DNA of 64,000 bases, taken from contig NZ_JAGGOG010000004.1 in assembly GCF_018614655.1 (NCBI RefSeq), forward strand, positions 394,432 through 458,431, read 5' to 3'. A program made the translations under genes and the position numbers. Numbering within the stretch: position 1 is the stretch's first letter; each line of letters begins with the position of its first letter. This stretch comes from Pseudomonas fluorescens. GTDB lineage: Bacteria > Pseudomonadota > Gammaproteobacteria > Pseudomonadales > Pseudomonadaceae. Shown here piece by piece: positions 35,257-45,685 of this stretch. Below the pieces are notes generated by a model. It worked only from the letters and a program-made list of their open reading frames with translations. It searched no databases and was not told the origin of the DNA.

Positions 35257-36615
35257 ATGAGTAACAACCTCGACCAGCTCACCGATTGGTTGAAAGACCA
35301 CAAGATCACAGAAGTCGAATGCATGATTGGCGACCTCACCGGTATCACCCGGGGCAAGATCTCGCCGACCAACAAGTTCATCGCCGAAAAAGGCATGCGC
35401 CTGCCCGAGAGCGTTCTGTTGCAGACCGTGACCGGCGACTATGTCGAAGACGACATCTATTACGAACTGCTCGACCCGGCTGACATCGACATGATCTGCC
35501 GCCCGGACGAGAACGCCGTATTCCTGGTGCCCTGGGCCATCGAGCCTACGGCCCAGGTGATCCACGACACCTACGACAAGCAAGGCAACCCGATCGAGCT
35601 GTCGCCGCGCAACGTGCTCAAGAAAGTTCTCAAGCTCTATGCCGACAAAGGTTGGCAGCCCATCGTGGCGCCGGAGATGGAGTTCTACCTGACCAAGCGT
35701 TGTGAAGACCCGGACTTCCCGCTGCAGCCGCCGATCGGCCGTTCCGGGCGCCCGGAAACCGGTCGCCAGTCCTTCTCTATAGAAGCAGCCAACGAATTTG
35801 ACCCGTTGTTTGAAGACGTTTACGACTGGTGCGAACTGCAGGAGCTGGACCTCGACACGCTGATCCACGAGGACGGCACGGCGCAGATGGAAATCAACTT
35901 CCGTCACGGCGATGCGCTGTCCCTGGCCGACCAGATCCTGGTGTTCAAGCGCACCATGCGTGAAGCGGCGCTCAAGCACAACGTGGCGGCCACTTTCATG
36001 GCCAAGCCCATGACCGGCGAGCCCGGCAGCGCCATGCACCTGCACCAGAGCATCATCGACATCGCCACTGGCAAGAACGTCTTCTCTAATGAAGACGGTT
36101 CCAAGAGCGAACTGTTCCTGCACCACATCGGCGGCCTGCAAAAGTTTATCCCCGAGCTGTTGCCGCTGTTCGCGCCCAACGTCAACTCGTTCCGCCGCTT
36201 CCTGCCGGACACTTCGGCACCGGTGAACGTGGAGTGGGGCGAAGAAAACCGTACCGTCGGCCTGCGGGTACCGGATGCGGGCCCGCAAAACCGCCGGGTG
36301 GAAAACCGCCTGCCGGGTGCTGACGCCAACCCGTACCTGGCGATTGCCGCCAGCCTGTTGTGCGGCTACATCGGCATGGTCGAAGCCATCAACCCAAGCG
36401 CGCCGGTAGTCGGTCGTGGTTACGAGCGACGCAACCTGCGCCTGCCGTTGACCATCGAAGACGCCCTGGAACGCATGGAAAACAGCAAGACCATCGAGAA
36501 ATACCTGGGTCAAAAATTCATCACAGGCTACGTCGCGGTCAAGCGGGCCGAGCATGAGAACTTCAAGCGCGTGATCAGTTCGTGGGAGCGGGAATTCCTG
36601 CTCTTTGCCGTCTGA
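35257..36615 (+). CDS. spuB: Gamma-glutamylpolyamine synthetase SpuB (glutamine synthetase family)
   Basis: A second PuuA-like GS-family ligase, 452 residues from ATG 35257. It carries EVECMIGDLTGITRGKISPT at the N-terminus and catalytic motifs APEMEFYLTKR, GTAQMEINFRHGDALSL, SAMHLHQSIIDIATGKNVF, APNVNSFRRF and RVENRLPGADANPYLAIAAS. It acts in the same pathway as SpuI but the two differ throughout, so they probably prefer different polyamines. A short GC-rich hairpin (36623-36646) follows before spuC. Confidence 0.92.
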   Translation: MSNNLDQLTDWLKDHKITEVECMIGDLTGITRGKISPTNKFIAEKGMRLPESVLLQTVTGDYVEDDIYYELLDPADIDMICRPDENAVFLVPWAIEPTAQVIHDTYDKQGNPIELSPRNVLKKVLKLYADKGWQPIVAPEMEFYLTKRCEDPDFPLQPPIGRSGRPETGRQSFSIEAANEFDPLFEDVYDWCELQELDLDTLIHEDGTAQMEINFRHGDALSLADQILVFKRTMREAALKHNVAATFMAKPMTGEPGSAMHLHQSIIDIATGKNVFSNEDGSKSELFLHHIGGLQKFIPELLPLFAPNVNSFRRFLPDTSAPVNVEWGEENRTVGLRVPDAGPQNRRVENRLPGADANPYLAIAASLLCGYIGMVEAINPSAPVVGRGYERRNLRLPLTIEDALERMENSKTIEKYLGQKFITGYVAVKRAEHENFKRVISSWEREFLLFAV

Positions 36616-36622
36616 TGCGCCG

Positions 36623-36646
36623 GGTGCGGCCGTCAGACGCCGCACC
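36623..36646 (+). other. Hairpin between spuB and spuC
   Basis: GGTGCGGC (36623-36630) pairs with GCCGCACC (36639-36646) across an 8-nt loop, with no T-run. It could protect or attenuate the upstream message. Confidence 0.4.
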
Positions 36647-36672
36647 TTCACCTGCTACTTTTGGAGATTGGT

Positions 36673-38037
36673 ATGACTAGCAACAACCCGCAAACCCGTG
36701 AATGGCAAGCCTTGAGCAATGATCACCACCTGGCGCCGTTCAGCGACTTCAAGCAATTGAAAGAGAAAGGCCCGCGCATCATTACCAAAGCCCACGGTGT
36801 TTACCTGTGGGACAGCGAAGGCAACAAGATCCTCGACGGCATGGCCGGCCTGTGGTGCGTGGCGATCGGTTACGGTCGCGATGAACTGGCTGATGCCGCC
36901 GCCAAGCAGATGAAAGAGCTGCCTTACTACAACCTGTTCTTCCAGACCGCCCACCCGCCGGTATTGGAACTGGCCAAAGCCATTTCCGACATCGCCCCGG
37001 CAGGCATGAACCATGTGTTTTTCACCGGTTCCGGTTCTGAAGGCAACGACACCATGCTGCGTATGGTCCGCCACTATTGGGCGATCAAAGGCCAGCCGAA
37101 CAAGAAAACCATCATCAGCCGCAAGAATGGCTACCACGGCTCAACCGTGGCCGGCGCCAGCCTGGGCGGCATGACGTATATGCATGAACAGGGCGACTTG
37201 CCGATCCCGGGCATCGTCCACATCGCTCAGCCTTACTGGTTCGGCGAAGGCGGCGACATGAGCCCGGAAGCGTTCGGGATCTGGGCTGCCAACCAGCTGG
37301 AAGAGAAGATTCTGGAACTGGGCGTGGACAACGTCGGTGCGTTTATTGCCGAGCCGATCCAGGGCGCCGGCGGCGTGATCGTGCCGCCAGACAGCTACTG
37401 GCCGCGCATCAAGGAAATCCTCGCCAAGTACGACATCCTGTTCGTCGCCGATGAAGTGATCTGTGGTTTTGGCCGTACCGGTGAGTGGTTCGGCAGCGAT
37501 TTCTACGACCTCAAGCCTGACATGATGACCATCGCCAAAGGCCTGACCTCGGGCTATATCCCGATGGGTGGCCTGATCGTGCGTGACGAAGTGGTTGCGG
37601 TCCTGAATGAAGGCGGTGATTTCAACCACGGCTTCACCTATTCCGGTCACCCGGTGGCCGCTGCGGTCGCCCTGGAAAACATCCGCATCATGCGCGATGA
37701 AAAAATCGTCAGCCGCGTTCACGACGAAACGGCACCCTATTTGCAGAAGCGTCTACGCGAGCTTGCCGATCACCCGCTGGTGGGTGAAGTGCGCGGTGTT
37801 GGCATGCTGGGGGCGATTGAGCTGGTGCAGGACAAGGCAACGCGCAAGCGTTATGAAGGCCGTGGCGTTGGCATGATTTGCCGCACGTTCTGCTTCGATA
37901 ACGGCCTGATCATGCGCGCCGTTGGCGACACCATGATCATTTCGCCGCCGCTGGTGATCACCAAGGCCGAGATTGACGAGTTGGTGACCAAGGCGCGCCA
38001 CTGCCTTGATCTGACTTTGGCGGCATTGCAGGGCTAA
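36673..38037 (+). CDS. spuC: Polyamine:pyruvate aminotransferase SpuC
   Basis: A 454-residue class III PLP aminotransferase that moves the amino group of putrescine, cadaverine or related amines to pyruvate. Family marks are YLWDSEGNKILDGMAGLWCV, GSGSEGNDTMLRMVRHYWA, KNGYHGSTVAGASLGGM, the PLP-contacting VADEVICGFGRTGEWFG and the Schiff-base lysine in MMTIAKGLTSGYIPMG. ATG 36673 is chosen over an upstream in-frame TTG. A 193-bp gap separates it from spuD. Confidence 0.94.
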   Translation: MTSNNPQTREWQALSNDHHLAPFSDFKQLKEKGPRIITKAHGVYLWDSEGNKILDGMAGLWCVAIGYGRDELADAAAKQMKELPYYNLFFQTAHPPVLELAKAISDIAPAGMNHVFFTGSGSEGNDTMLRMVRHYWAIKGQPNKKTIISRKNGYHGSTVAGASLGGMTYMHEQGDLPIPGIVHIAQPYWFGEGGDMSPEAFGIWAANQLEEKILELGVDNVGAFIAEPIQGAGGVIVPPDSYWPRIKEILAKYDILFVADEVICGFGRTGEWFGSDFYDLKPDMMTIAKGLTSGYIPMGGLIVRDEVVAVLNEGGDFNHGFTYSGHPVAAAVALENIRIMRDEKIVSRVHDETAPYLQKRLRELADHPLVGEVRGVGMLGAIELVQDKATRKRYEGRGVGMICRTFCFDNGLIMRAVGDTMIISPPLVITKAEIDELVTKARHCLDLTLAALQG

Positions 38038-38230
38038 GTGCTAGGCTCAGACCGGAGCCGCCGTTGGGCGCTCCGTCTGGGGCGTTATAAAAGTGGAGCT
38101 TTGGTTGAAAGCCGGCCCAGGAACTTGCCAGACTGTCGCCCTGTTTTGTTGCCCTTCGACGGGCCACTGAACACTGCAGCTGTATAGATAAAGAACGTGG
38201 CCCAAAAAAGAAAAATTGGAGCATGACCGA

Positions 38231-39340
38231 ATGAAGGCATTAGGTTTGAAGAACGCTGGCAAGACCCTGCTGGCCTTGTCCCTGATGGGGGCGATGGCGG
38301 GCGCGGCACAGGCCGACGGCAAAGTGCTGCACGTCTATAACTGGTCCGACTACATCGCACCGGACACCATCGCGAACTTTGAAAAAGAGTCCGGGATCAA
38401 GGTGGTCTACGACGTGTTCGACAGCAACGAGACCCTGGAAGCCAAGTTGCTGGCCGGCAAATCCGGTTATGACATCGTCGTACCGTCGAACAACTTCCTG
38501 GCCAAGCAGATCAAGGCTGGCGTTTACCAGGAGCTGGACAAGTCCAAGTTGCCTAACTACGACAACCTGAACAAATCGCTGCTTAAAGCCGTGTCCATCA
38601 GCGACCCGGACAACAAGCACGCCTTCCCTTACATGTGGGGCTCCATCGGCATCGGCTACAACCCGGAGAAGGTCAAGGCTGCACTGGGCGTCGACAAGAT
38701 CGATTCCTGGGATGTACTGCTCAAGCCAGAAAACATCGCCAAGCTCAAGAGCTGCGGTGTGAGCTTCCTCGATTCGCCAACCGAAATGCTGCCGGTGGCG
38801 CTGCATTACCTGGGCCTGCCGACCGACACCCAGAAGAAAGAAGACCTCAAGCAAGCCGAGGCACTGTTCCTCAAACTGCGTCCTTCGATCGGCTACTTCC
38901 ACTCGTCCAAGTACATCTCCGACCTGGCCAACGGCAACATCTGCGTAGCCGTCGGTTACTCGGGTGACATCCAGCAGGCCAAATCCCGTGCTGCCGAAGC
39001 CGGTGGCAAGGTCAAGGTTGCCTACGATATTCCCAAAGAAGGTGCTGGCAGCTTCTACGACATGGTCGCCATCCCTAAAGATGCCGAAAACGTCGACGCC
39101 GCCTATGCATTCATGAACTACCTGCTCCAGCCGGAGGTCATGGCCAAGATTACCGACAGCGTGCGCTTCCCGAACGGTAACGAGAAGGCAACCCCGCTGG
39201 TGGACAAGAGCATTACCAGCGACCCGGGCATCTACCCGCCGGCTGATGTGCAAGCCAAGCTGTACGCCATTGCTGACTTGCCCGCTGCAACTCAGCGTGA
39301 AATGACGCGCAGCTGGACCAAGATCAAATCGGGCAAATAA
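38231..39340 (+). CDS. spuD: Putrescine-binding periplasmic protein SpuD
   Basis: A 369-residue PotF-like binding protein. The signal peptide [18 protein letters not shown] precedes [20 protein letters not shown], the classic start of polyamine-binding proteins. [31 protein letters not shown] and [20 protein letters not shown] form the ligand pocket walls. In P. aeruginosa SpuD prefers putrescine and SpuE spermidine; that assignment is by order and homology. ATG 38231 follows GGAGCATGACCGA. Confidence 0.92.
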   Translation: MKALGLKNAGKTLLALSLMGAMAGAAQADGKVLHVYNWSDYIAPDTIANFEKESGIKVVYDVFDSNETLEAKLLAGKSGYDIVVPSNNFLAKQIKAGVYQELDKSKLPNYDNLNKSLLKAVSISDPDNKHAFPYMWGSIGIGYNPEKVKAALGVDKIDSWDVLLKPENIAKLKSCGVSFLDSPTEMLPVALHYLGLPTDTQKKEDLKQAEALFLKLRPSIGYFHSSKYISDLANGNICVAVGYSGDIQQAKSRAAEAGGKVKVAYDIPKEGAGSFYDMVAIPKDAENVDAAYAFMNYLLQPEVMAKITDSVRFPNGNEKATPLVDKSITSDPGIYPPADVQAKLYAIADLPAATQREMTRSWTKIKSGK

Positions 39341-39346
39341 CACCTC

Positions 39347-39447
39347 TGTAGCCGCTGCCGCCAGGCTGCGATGGGCCCGAAGGGTCCCGGCAATCTTAAG
39401 GGCCGCGTCGGCTTCGCCGCCGATCGCAGCCTTCGGCAGCGGCTACA
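39347..39447. repeat. REPIN, 'TGTAGCCGCTGCC' family, inside the spu operon
   Basis: Arms TGTAGCCGCTGCCGCCAGGC and CCTTCGGCAGCGGCTACA lie 7 bp after the spuD stop and 134 bp before spuE. When transcribed it would form a long hairpin between two operon genes. Confidence 0.88.
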
Positions 39448-39497
39448 GGGAATTTGAATTACATAAAAGTTTTGCCGGATTGGTTTATCGAGGGTAA

Positions 39498-40676
<1,179 letters not shown>

Positions 40677-40749
40677 GGCTTAAAGCTCAAACTATCCAAG
40701 GTTTGCCCGTATTGGGCGAGCTGCACTCTTTTTTTTGGGAGTTTCGTAA

Positions 40750-41892
40750 ATGGCAGTTGCCTCCGGCGCCTATAAGAAAGCCCTCGAGGGCGACCAGACA
40801 CCGAAAAAGGTGTTGGTCAAAATCGACCGGGTCACGAAAAAATTCGACGAGACGATCGCCGTGGACGATGTGTCCCTGGAAATCAAGAAAGGCGAGATCT
40901 TCGCCTTGCTCGGCGGGTCAGGTTCGGGCAAATCCACCTTGCTGCGCATGCTCGCAGGCTTCGAGCGCCCAACGGAAGGACGCATTTACCTCGACGGTGT
41001 GGACATCACCGACATGCCGCCCTACGAGCGGCCGATCAACATGATGTTCCAATCCTACGCCTTGTTCCCCCACATGACCGTGGCCCAGAACATCGCGTTT
41101 GGCTTGCAGCAGGACAAGATTCCCAAGTCTGAGGTCGACGCCCGTGTGGCCGAGATGCTCAAGCTGGTGCAGATGAGCCAGTACGCCAAGCGCAAGCCGC
41201 ACCAACTGTCTGGCGGTCAACGCCAGCGGGTAGCACTGGCGCGTTCCCTGGCCAAGCGTCCGAAGCTGTTGCTGCTGGATGAGCCGATGGGCGCACTGGA
41301 CAAGAAGCTGCGTTCGCAGATGCAGCTTGAACTGGTCGAAATCATCGAGCGCGTCGGCGTGACCTGCGTGATGGTGACCCACGACCAGGAAGAGGCCATG
41401 ACCATGGCCGAGCGTATCGCGATCATGCACCTGGGCTGGATCGCCCAGATCGGCAGCCCGATCGATATCTATGAAACCCCTACCAGTCGCCTGGTGTGCG
41501 AGTTCATCGGTAACGTCAACATCTTCGAAGGTGAAGTGATCGATGATGCCGAAGGTCACGCGACCATCACCTGCAAGGACCTGGACCGCAATATCTACGT
41601 GGGCCACGGCATCAGCACCTCGGTGCAGGACAAATCGGTGACCTACGCGATCCGTCCGGAAAAACTGCTGGTGACCGCCGACATGCCGACCTGCGAATAC
41701 AACTGGTCCAGCGGCAAGGTCCACGACATCGCCTACTTGGGCGGGCATTCGGTGTTCTACGTTGAACTGCCGAGCGGCAAGCTGGTGCAATCCTTTGTCG
41801 CCAACGCCGAACGTCGTGGCGCACGGCCTACTTGGGGCGACCAGGTCTACGTGTGGTGGGAAGACGACAGCGGCGTGGTACTGCGCTCATGA
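40750..41892 (+). CDS. spuF: Polyamine ABC transporter ATPase SpuF
   Basis: A 380-residue PotG/PotA-like ATPase. Walker A is GGSGSGKST (about 55-63), the signature LSGGQRQRVALARSLAKRP, Walker B KLLLLDEPMGALDKKL and the switch His VTHDQEEAM; a C-terminal TOBE region (about 290-380, with VTYAIRPEKLLV) follows, as in CUT-type importers. Its TGA overlaps the ATG of spuG, so the ATPase and permease are coupled. Confidence 0.94.
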   Translation: MAVASGAYKKALEGDQTPKKVLVKIDRVTKKFDETIAVDDVSLEIKKGEIFALLGGSGSGKSTLLRMLAGFERPTEGRIYLDGVDITDMPPYERPINMMFQSYALFPHMTVAQNIAFGLQQDKIPKSEVDARVAEMLKLVQMSQYAKRKPHQLSGGQRQRVALARSLAKRPKLLLLDEPMGALDKKLRSQMQLELVEIIERVGVTCVMVTHDQEEAMTMAERIAIMHLGWIAQIGSPIDIYETPTSRLVCEFIGNVNIFEGEVIDDAEGHATITCKDLDRNIYVGHGISTSVQDKSVTYAIRPEKLLVTADMPTCEYNWSSGKVHDIAYLGGHSVFYVELPSGKLVQSFVANAERRGARPTWGDQVYVWWEDDSGVVLRS

Positions 41893-42809
41893 ACATGAAG
41901 AAGCTCAAGCGCCAGTTGCAACGAATAACCCCCGGTGGCCGGCATGTGGTCATCGGGATCCCTTTCCTCTGGTTGTTCCTGTTCTTCATGCTGCCGTTCT
42001 TCATCGTCTTGAAGATCAGCTTTGCCGAAGCCGACGTAGCGATCCCGCCTTACACCGAGATCTATACCTTCGTTGAGCAGAAACTGCAGTTGGTGCTCAA
42101 CCTGGCCAACTACGCGATGCTGGGCGATGACGAGTTGTACATCGCTGCGTACCTGGGCTCGCTGAAGATGGCGTTTTTCAGCACGGTGTTGTGCCTGCTG
42201 ATCGGCTACCCGATGGCCTACGCCATCGCCAGTGCCCGCAAGGAAATGCAGACCGTGCTGGTGCTGCTGATCATGATGCCGACCTGGACGGCGATCCTGA
42301 TCCGCGTCTATGCGTGGATGGGCATCCTCAGCAACAACGGCTTGCTCAACGGCTTCCTGATGTCCATGGGGCTGATCAACGAGCCGTTGCAGATCCTCAA
42401 CACCAATATCGCGGTGTATATCGGCGTGGTGTATTCCTACCTGCCGTTCATGATCCTGCCGCTGTACGCCAACCTGGTCAAACATGACCAGAGCCTGCTG
42501 GAAGCCGCATCGGACTTGGGGTCGAGCACCTTCAACAGCTTCTGGAAAATCACCGTGCCGCTGTCCAAGAACGGCATCATTGCCGGCTGCATGCTGGTGT
42601 TTATCCCGGTGGTGGGCGAGTTCGTGATCCCGGAACTGCTGGGCGGTCCGGAAACCCTGATGATCGGTAAAGTGTTGTGGCAAGAATTCTTCAACAACCG
42701 TGACTGGCCGGTGGCGTCTGCCCTGGCGGTGGTGATGCTGGCGATCCTGATCGTGCCGATCATCCTGTTCAACCGCAGCCAAGCCAAAGAGATGGAGGGC
42801 AAGATATGA
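41889..42809 (+). CDS. spuG: Polyamine ABC transporter permease SpuG
   Basis: A 306-residue PotH-like inner-membrane permease with about six helices (FLWLFLFFMLPFFIVLKI near the N-terminus; MLVFIPVVGEFVIPELLGG in the fifth) and the EAA loop EAASDLGSSTFNSFWKITVP. It starts by overlapping the spuF stop and ends by overlapping the spuH start (42806-42809). It pairs with SpuH to form the channel. Confidence 0.93.
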   Translation: MNMKKLKRQLQRITPGGRHVVIGIPFLWLFLFFMLPFFIVLKISFAEADVAIPPYTEIYTFVEQKLQLVLNLANYAMLGDDELYIAAYLGSLKMAFFSTVLCLLIGYPMAYAIASARKEMQTVLVLLIMMPTWTAILIRVYAWMGILSNNGLLNGFLMSMGLINEPLQILNTNIAVYIGVVYSYLPFMILPLYANLVKHDQSLLEAASDLGSSTFNSFWKITVPLSKNGIIAGCMLVFIPVVGEFVIPELLGGPETLMIGKVLWQEFFNNRDWPVASALAVVMLAILIVPIILFNRSQAKEMEGKI

Positions 42810-43690
42810 AGCGCGTCAGTTTCTCAAGCTTCATGCTGGTGGCGGGGTTGTTGTTCATCTACCTGCCGATGCTGATCCTGGTGATCTACTCGTTCAACGA
42901 ATCCAAACTGGTGACGGTGTGGGGCGGCTGGTCGATCAAGTGGTACGTGGGCCTGCTGGACAACAGCCAATTGATGGGCTCGGTGGCCCGCTCCCTGGAA
43001 ATCGCCTGCTACACGGCGGTGGCGGCGGTGGCGTTGGGTACCCTGGCGGCGTTTGTGCTGACGCGCATCAGCCACTTCAAGGGCCGTACGCTGTTTGGCG
43101 GCCTGGTGACTGCGCCGCTGGTAATGCCTGAAGTGATCACCGGTCTGTCGCTGTTGCTGCTGTTTGTGGCCATGGCGCAGATGATCGGTTGGCCCCAGGA
43201 GCGTGGCATCGTCACCATCTGGATTGCCCACACGACGTTCTGTGCGGCGTATGTGGCGGTGGTGGTGTCGGCGCGCTTGCGTGAGCTGGACCTGTCGATT
43301 GAAGAAGCGGCGATGGACTTGGGTGCGCGGCCGTGGAAGGTGTTCTTCCTGATCACCATTCCGATGATCGCGCCGTCCCTGGCAGCGGGTGGGATGATGT
43401 CCTTCGCACTGTCCCTGGATGACCTGGTATTGGCCAGCTTTGTGTCTGGGCCGGGTTCCACGACCTTGCCGATGGAAGTGTTCTCGGCGGTGCGTCTGGG
43501 GGTTAAACCGGAGATCAACGCCGTGGCCAGCTTGATTCTGCTGGCGGTGTCGTTGGTGACCTTCTGCGTATGGTTCTTCAGCCGTCGTGCCGAAGAGCTG
43601 CGCAAGAAAGCGATCCAGCAAGCGATCGAAGAAGCGGCGGCTGATAGCTGGAAACAGCCGGATGCGCGTCGGGCGCAAGCCCCGGTCTAA
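42806..43690 (+). CDS. spuH: Polyamine ABC transporter permease SpuH
   Basis: A 294-residue PotI-like permease: N-terminal helix FMLVAGLLFIYLPMLILVIY, EAA loop EEAAMDLGARPWKVFFLITI, and a charged C-terminal tail. It completes the spu transporter. A collapsed REPIN (43721-43748) lies 30 bp after the stop and may serve as the operon's 3' hairpin. Confidence 0.93.
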   Translation: MKRVSFSSFMLVAGLLFIYLPMLILVIYSFNESKLVTVWGGWSIKWYVGLLDNSQLMGSVARSLEIACYTAVAAVALGTLAAFVLTRISHFKGRTLFGGLVTAPLVMPEVITGLSLLLLFVAMAQMIGWPQERGIVTIWIAHTTFCAAYVAVVVSARLRELDLSIEEAAMDLGARPWKVFFLITIPMIAPSLAAGGMMSFALSLDDLVLASFVSGPGSTTLPMEVFSAVRLGVKPEINAVASLILLAVSLVTFCVWFFSRRAEELRKKAIQQAIEEAAADSWKQPDARRAQAPV

Positions 43691-43720
43691 ACAGGTCTGC
43701 CTGAAGAAACCGGATCAAAA

Positions 43721-43748
43721 TGTGGGAGCGGGCTTGCTCGCTCCCACA
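43721..43748. repeat. Collapsed REPIN hairpin after spuH
   Basis: TGTGGGAGCG-GGCTTGCT-CGCTCCCACA: the outer ends of the 'TGTGGGAGCGGGC' family joined with almost no centre, giving a near-perfect 28-bp hairpin extended by AAA/TTT on its flanks. Probably a deletion derivative of a full element. Confidence 0.88.
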
Positions 43749-43769
43749 TTTGATTGCATTCCAAGCGGG

Positions 43770-44411
43770 TTAAGCTACCCAAGGCGACTTACGAATCACC
43801 TCGACAAAGTTCATCGGCTTGAACCCCGGCTCCTGATCCACCAGCACATCGGTCTTCACGTTGCCAAACGTGGTCTGCGGGCGATGGCGCAAGCCGTCGG
43901 CAAACGCGCAGATGATGCACTCCTTGAACCCTTCACCGCGTGGATGCGCATGCACCACGGCTTCGCGCTGCACCTGAGTAAAGGCCGCGTACTCCATGCC
44001 CAGCACGTCCATTTCCACGCCAGCCGTCAGCAAGGCCACGGTCGGGCGCAGATGCTTGGGCACGCCCGGGGTTGTGTGCAGGGCGATGGACAACCAGACC
44101 TGCTCGATATCGTCATCGCTCAACCCGTAAGGCTTGAGGAAGTCAGCAGCGGCGTTGGCGCCATCCACTTCAAAGCGCTCGTCATCACTGCGGTGACCTT
44201 CCACCAAGCCGAGGTCATGGAACATCGCGCCGACGTACAGCAACTCCGGGTTGTAGCTCAGTTGCTGGCGCTCACCGCTCAAGGCACCGAACAGAAATAC
44301 CCGGCGGGAGTGGTGGTACAGCAGGTCGGATTCGATGTCGCGGATGTATTCTGTGGTGGCTTTGGCCAAGGCGCTGTCCGGGATCTTGATGCCGGCAATG
44401 GTGGTGCTCAT
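43770..44411 (-). CDS. HD-domain hydrolase, cyanamide hydratase-like
   Basis: A 213-residue HD-superfamily metal-dependent protein. Residues fitting the metal site are His34 (DLLYHHSRRVFLFGAL), His65-Asp66 (LLYVGAMFHDLGLVEGH) and His112 (SIALHTTPGV). The pattern SDDERFEVDGANAAADFL is like the cyanamide hydratase/Ddi2 subgroup rather than GGDEF-linked HD-GYP proteins. The substrate is not known from sequence. It is divergent from a GlxA-type regulator 290 bp away, which may control it. ATG 44411 is chosen because the 54 residues upstream in frame look non-coding. Confidence 0.82.
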   Translation of the reverse strand: MSTTIAGIKIPDSALAKATTEYIRDIESDLLYHHSRRVFLFGALSGERQQLSYNPELLYVGAMFHDLGLVEGHRSDDERFEVDGANAAADFLKPYGLSDDDIEQVWLSIALHTTPGVPKHLRPTVALLTAGVEMDVLGMEYAAFTQVQREAVVHAHPRGEGFKECIICAFADGLRHRPQTTFGNVKTDVLVDQEPGFKPMNFVEVIRKSPWVA

Positions 44412-44701
44412 GGTCGTTATCCTCAAGAAAGCGCCGGGTTGGCGCTGATGAGTCCAGTCTGCTCGCGTGCCCGCGAGGGGGCCATCGCGGCGAGGGTGCG
44501 ATCCCGGCCAATGTGCCGCGATATCGTGCCATGTGCGGTCTAGTGTGGGAGCTGGCTTGTCGGATCGCCGCACCGCTACGATAGCATCACCTCGGTATAC
44601 CTGATGTACCGAGTCGTTTGCATCGCAGCGGTGCGGCGATCCGACAAGCCAGCTCTCACAGAGGTTTGTGTTTATTCAGTTAGAAAAAGGTGTCTCTACT
44701 C
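44412..44701. other. Intergenic region between HD hydrolase and GlxA-type regulator
   Basis: This stretch holds the 117-bp repeat at 44544-44660 and the divergent promoters on either side. No further gene is supported. Confidence 0.6.
44544..44660. repeat. REPIN-type repeat, 'TGTGGGAGCTGGCTTGTCGGATC' family
   Basis: Arms TGTGGGAGCTGGCTTGTCGG and CCGACAAGCCAGCTCTCACA with conserved inner GATCGCCGCACCGCT / AGCGGTGCGGCGATC flank a variable centre. Only one full copy is in this window, but part of its inner block appears in the chimeric element at 57224-57327. Confidence 0.88.
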
Positions 44702-45667
44702 ATGGGCAAAACCGTCGCCATCCTGATCTTCCCCGGCGTCCAGTCGTTGGACGTGACCGGCCCCATGGATGTGTTCTGCGAGGCCAACCGTTTTCTGCCG
44801 CCAGAGGATCACTACCAGTTGGAGGTGCTTGGCCTGGATCACGGCAGCATGGCCTGTTCCAACGGGTTGTCCTTGCAGGCCCATCGGCATTTCAGCGAAG
44901 CCCTGCAGCCGTATGACTTGCTGTTGATGGCCGGCGGGCCACAACTGCCATTCCTGGATTTCGGCCGGGTGTTCGATGAGTGGTTGCGCGAAGCCAGCGC
45001 CAGGGCCAAGCGTTTTGGCTCGATCTGCAACGGTGCCTTCATGCTCGCCCGCGCCGGTTTGCTGGACGGCCGCACCGTCACCACCCATTGGGGTGATGCC
45101 GCCGCCCTGACGAGTTTGTGCCCGTTGGCTCGAGTGGAAGCCGACCGGCTCTACGTGCAGGACGGTAACCTCTACACCTCCGCCGGGGTGACGGCGGGCA
45201 TCGATCTGTCACTGTATTTGCTGGCCCAGGATCACGGCCCGGAAGTGGCCCTCAGCGTGGCCAAGCGCCTGGTGGTGTTCACCCAGCGTTCGGGCGGGCA
45301 ATCGCAGTTCAGTCCCTTCCTGACTCCGCATGCCGAATCGACCTCGGCGGTGGCCCTGGTGCAGTTGTATGTGTTGGCGAACCTGACGGGGGATTTGACC
45401 ATCGCCGACCTGGCCAGCGCGGCGAACATGAGCGCGCGCAATTTCTCCCGGGTGTTTGCCCGAGAAGCACAGATTACCCCGGCGGAGTTTGTCGAGCGGG
45501 CGCGGGTGGATGCGGCGCGGGTGCTGCTGGAAAGCGGCAGCGCACCGCTGAAAACGGTGGCCTATCAATGCGGGTTCCGTGATGCCCAACACATGCGCAG
45601 CGTGTTCAACCGCCGGCTGGGAGTGACGCCGCAACAGTTCAGGCTGAATTTCGCGACGCCGACCTGA
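44702..45667 (+). CDS. GlxA family transcriptional regulator (DJ-1/PfpI plus AraC HTH)
   Basis: A 321-residue two-domain regulator. The N-terminal DJ-1/PfpI-like domain (about 1-190) begins GKTVAILIFPGVQSLDVTGP and has the elbow FGSICNGAFMLARAGLLDGR, which in these regulators usually binds a ligand rather than catalyses. The C-terminal AraC-type double HTH spans about 220-315 (IADLASAANMSARNFSRVFA; VAYQCGFRDAQHMRSVFNRR). Such proteins often activate amine or amino-acid catabolism genes. The divergent HD hydrolase is the obvious candidate target. ATG 44702 is used; a GTG at 44690 is possible. Confidence 0.9.
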   Translation: MGKTVAILIFPGVQSLDVTGPMDVFCEANRFLPPEDHYQLEVLGLDHGSMACSNGLSLQAHRHFSEALQPYDLLLMAGGPQLPFLDFGRVFDEWLREASARAKRFGSICNGAFMLARAGLLDGRTVTTHWGDAAALTSLCPLARVEADRLYVQDGNLYTSAGVTAGIDLSLYLLAQDHGPEVALSVAKRLVVFTQRSGGQSQFSPFLTPHAESTSAVALVQLYVLANLTGDLTIADLASAANMSARNFSRVFAREAQITPAEFVERARVDAARVLLESGSAPLKTVAYQCGFRDAQHMRSVFNRRLGVTPQQFRLNFATPT

Positions 45668-45685
45668 AGTAAGCACAGGTCAAAA

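Noticed and set aside
35221..36651. A 476-codon antisense frame over spuB
   Set aside because: Mirror image of codon bias in a highly conserved glutamine-synthetase-family gene; no start signal or protein-like composition.
38240..39343. A 367-codon antisense frame over spuD
   Set aside because: Lies entirely over an unmistakable binding-protein gene and reads as His/Val/Gly-rich shadow sequence.
43587..44543. Long + strand frame overlapping spuH and the HD-domain gene
   Set aside because: It runs antisense through the HD-domain gene and over a repeat; no protein features.
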